A stretch of 33,700 bases of DNA from Citreicella sp. C3M06 (GTDB lineage Bacteria > Pseudomonadota > Alphaproteobacteria > Rhodobacterales > Rhodobacteraceae): NCBI RefSeq assembly GCF_018860705.1, contig NZ_JAHKQA010000059.1, positions 1 to 33,700 of the forward strand, written 5' to 3'. The translations under genes and the position numbers were made by a program. Below the pieces are notes generated by a model that worked only from the letters and a program-made list of their open reading frames with translations, had not been told where the DNA came from and ran no database searches. Numbering within the stretch: position 1 is the first letter of the stretch; every line of letters begins with the position of its first letter. Positions 32,480 through 33,700 of this stretch are shown here, piece by piece.

Positions 32480-32800
32480 ATGCCCAAGGAAGAATGGGGC
32501 ACGAAGCGCGTCTGCCCGACCACTGGCAAGCGTTTCTATGACCTGAACAAGAACCCTATCGTCAGCCCGTATACCGGCGAGACTCTGCAGCTCGACACCG
32601 GCAAGCGCACGATGCTTGTCGCCGATGCGGCCGATGGCGCCAAGCGCAAGGCGGCTGCCGAGGATGTGGATGAGACGGATCTGCTGGACGAGGACGTCGA
32701 GGTCGATCTCGACGATGATGATGTGCTTGATGACGACGACGAGGACGACAACGTCTCGCTCGACGACATCCACGACGTGCCCGGCAACGACGACGACTGA
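32480..32800 (+). CDS. FYDLN-type (TIGR02300) acidic protein
   Basis: A 106-residue protein. Its start MPKEEWGTKR precedes VCPTTGKRFYDLNKNPIVSP at 11-30, the FYDLN signature of this alphaproteobacterial family. The remainder is dominated by Asp and Glu and ends NDDD. Function is unknown. The acidic tail suggests binding to a basic protein or nucleic-acid partner. ATG 32480 has GGAAGGGGA upstream. A hairpin-type terminator follows, then tRNA-Ala. Confidence 0.92.
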   Translation: MPKEEWGTKRVCPTTGKRFYDLNKNPIVSPYTGETLQLDTGKRTMLVADAADGAKRKAAAEDVDETDLLDEDVEVDLDDDDVLDDDDEDDNVSLDDIHDVPGNDDD

Positions 32801-32816
32801 GGCCTGAAAATTTATT

Positions 32817-32853
32817 CCGCGGGCGGCGGTTTTTCCCTTGAACCCGCCCGCGG
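32817..32853 (+). terminator. Hairpin terminator after the FYDLN gene
   Basis: CCGCGGGCGG (32817-32826) and CCGCCCGCGG (32844-32853) form a 10-base-pair GC stem with a 17-nt loop, 17 nt after the stop codon. Only a short CTTT follows, so the stop may be partial or depend on other factors. Confidence 0.6.
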
Positions 32854-32897
32854 CTTTGCGTAGATCACGCCGCACGAAGTCGGGAACGACATCGCAC

Positions 32898-32973
32898 GGG
32901 GCCTTAGCTCAGCTGGGAGAGCGCCTGCATGGCATGCAGGAGGTCAGGGGTTCGATCCCCCTAGGCTCCACCA
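32898..32973 (+). tRNA. tRNA-Ala(GGC)
   Basis: A 76-nt cloverleaf from GGGGCCTTAGCTC to AGGCTCCACCA. Anticodon stem CCTGC/GCAGG with loop ATGGCAT gives anticodon GGC. The T-arm is GGGGGTTCGATCCCCC with one looped base fewer than the stem. CCA is encoded. The 169 nt after it up to the next gene hold nothing I can identify. Confidence 0.96.
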
Positions 32974-33142
32974 TACCTCTTTTGAAAAGCATCAGATAGT
33001 TCTGCCTTTCTAGTCAGAGGATTTGCCTCTGTCACGCAGACCGGTGCTGTTTTCCCTACGAAAATCCATGCTGCCTTGATCGCCGCTCCTAGCATGTCGA
33101 TCGCTTCGCAGCGCTTTCCCCTGTCAAAGCCGAGGATGGCCC

Positions 33143-33682
33143 ATGAGCGACCATTTCTTCGTCGTGACGGGCGGCCCCGGTGCGGGCAAGACCAGCCTGA
33201 TCATCGAGCTTGCCCGTCGCGGCTTCCACACATTCCCCGAATCCGACCGCGCGATCATTCGCGAGGAGATGCAGAGCGGCGGAGATGCCCTCCCTTGGGC
33301 GGATCACATAGCCTATGCCGAACGGATGCTGGAGTTGGACCTGCGCGTCCACAGCGCCGCACAGTCCCTCTCAGGCCCCGTGATCTTTGATCGCGGCATC
33401 CCCGACATTCTGGGCTACCTGACCCTCTGCGGCCTCCCCGTGCCGCCCCACGTCGCTGCAGCGGCCAAGGCAACTCGTTACAACGCCCGCGTCTTTCTGG
33501 TGCCGTATTGGGATGAGCTCTTCACACAGGACACCGAACGCAAGCAGAGCCGCGCCGAGGCCGAAGCAACCTATGCAGTCATGCGGGAGACCTACATTGC
33601 ACTAGGATACGAAATCACGGAGCTGCCGCGCGCCGACATTGCAACACGCGCCGACTTTGTCTGTAAGCAACTGGCAAATTGA
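33143..33682 (+). CDS. Small P-loop ATPase/kinase-like protein
   Basis: A 179-residue AAA-type (AAA_28-like) nucleotide-binding protein. Walker A is TGGPGAGKTS at 9-18, and the Walker-B-like VIFDRGIPDILGY is near 78-90. ARVFLVPYWDELFTQDTERK (near 114-133) follows, and the C-terminal part, with LGYEITELP, is a typical ending for small ATP-binding kinase-like proteins. The substrate is not evident; relatives are annotated only as ATPases. It follows tRNA-Ala by 169 nt and is probably a single-gene transcript. Confidence 0.85.
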   Translation: MSDHFFVVTGGPGAGKTSLIIELARRGFHTFPESDRAIIREEMQSGGDALPWADHIAYAERMLELDLRVHSAAQSLSGPVIFDRGIPDILGYLTLCGLPVPPHVAAAAKATRYNARVFLVPYWDELFTQDTERKQSRAEAEATYAVMRETYIALGYEITELPRADIATRADFVCKQLAN

Positions 33683-33700
33683 CGGCGTTGTTGCGCAAAT

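Noticed and set aside
1-33700. CRISPR arrays or cas genes
   Set aside because: No regularly spaced 25-40 nt direct repeats were seen, and no Cas motifs were found even near the TniQ gene.

Overview
The window is high-GC alphaproteobacterial chromosome, most likely from a member of the Rhodobacterales (Roseobacter group). This rests on three things: the rpmH-rnpA-yidD-yidC-MOSC-engB-argB gene order, an fdsGBA-fdhD-fdsD formate dehydrogenase operon, and a GC-rich palindromic intergenic repeat between fdsB and fdsA that resembles ones I know from this group. No genus can be named from what is visible. High GC produces many long antisense open frames (up to about 640 codons). They were judged shadows because the opposite frame carries recognisable family motifs.

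Layout. (1) 1-5014 is an accessory block, all on the minus strand. It holds a DUF262 (GmrSD-type) protein cut by the window edge, a uracil-DNA-glycosylase-like protein, a small DUF4258-like protein, an unrecognised 281-residue protein, and a TniQ-type transposition target-selection protein split into two overlapping frames. The block ends in a nested palindrome 14 nt from the 3' end of a tRNA-Arg gene, so it looks like a mobile or formerly mobile cargo island beside a tRNA. (2) 5031-8739, minus strand, holds tRNA-Arg, then an operon for a TVP38/TMEM64 membrane protein, a mercuric-reductase-like flavoprotein disulfide oxidoreductase and a sensor histidine kinase with no response regulator beside it. 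(3) 8873-17855, plus strand, is a housekeeping run: rpmH, rnpA, yidD, ttcA, an EAL/degenerate-GGDEF protein, yidC, a MOSC protein, engB, argB, an iron-sulfur protein and a SixA-like phosphatase. Many neighbours share 4-nt start/stop overlaps. (4) 17857-23785, minus strand, is a complete Mrp/Mnh/Pha-type cation/proton antiporter operon with fused A and B subunits (AB-C-D-E-F-G). (5) 23992-30978, plus strand, is a LysR regulator followed by an NAD-dependent molybdenum formate dehydrogenase operon (fdsG, fdsB, fdsA, fdhD, fdsD). (6) 30975-33682 holds a GntR regulator and a YgjP-like metalloprotease (minus), then a FYDLN-type acidic protein, tRNA-Ala(GGC) and a small P-loop ATPase (plus).

How the parts work together. 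The fds genes encode the NADH/FMN, iron-sulfur and molybdenum modules that oxidise formate to CO2 with NAD+. FdhD supplies sulfur to the cofactor, and the adjacent LysR protein probably controls the operon through CTATC/GATAG inverted repeats. The Mnh genes form one membrane antiporter for Na+ and pH homeostasis. rpmH to yidC couples ribosome, RNase P and membrane-insertion functions.

The part most likely to hold something undescribed is the left accessory block. A DNA-glycosylase-like protein sits with a DUF262 protein, a DUF4258-like protein and an unknown protein, next to a broken tniQ and a tRNA gene. This is a plausible anti-phage or anti-modified-DNA cassette, but its function is inference only.
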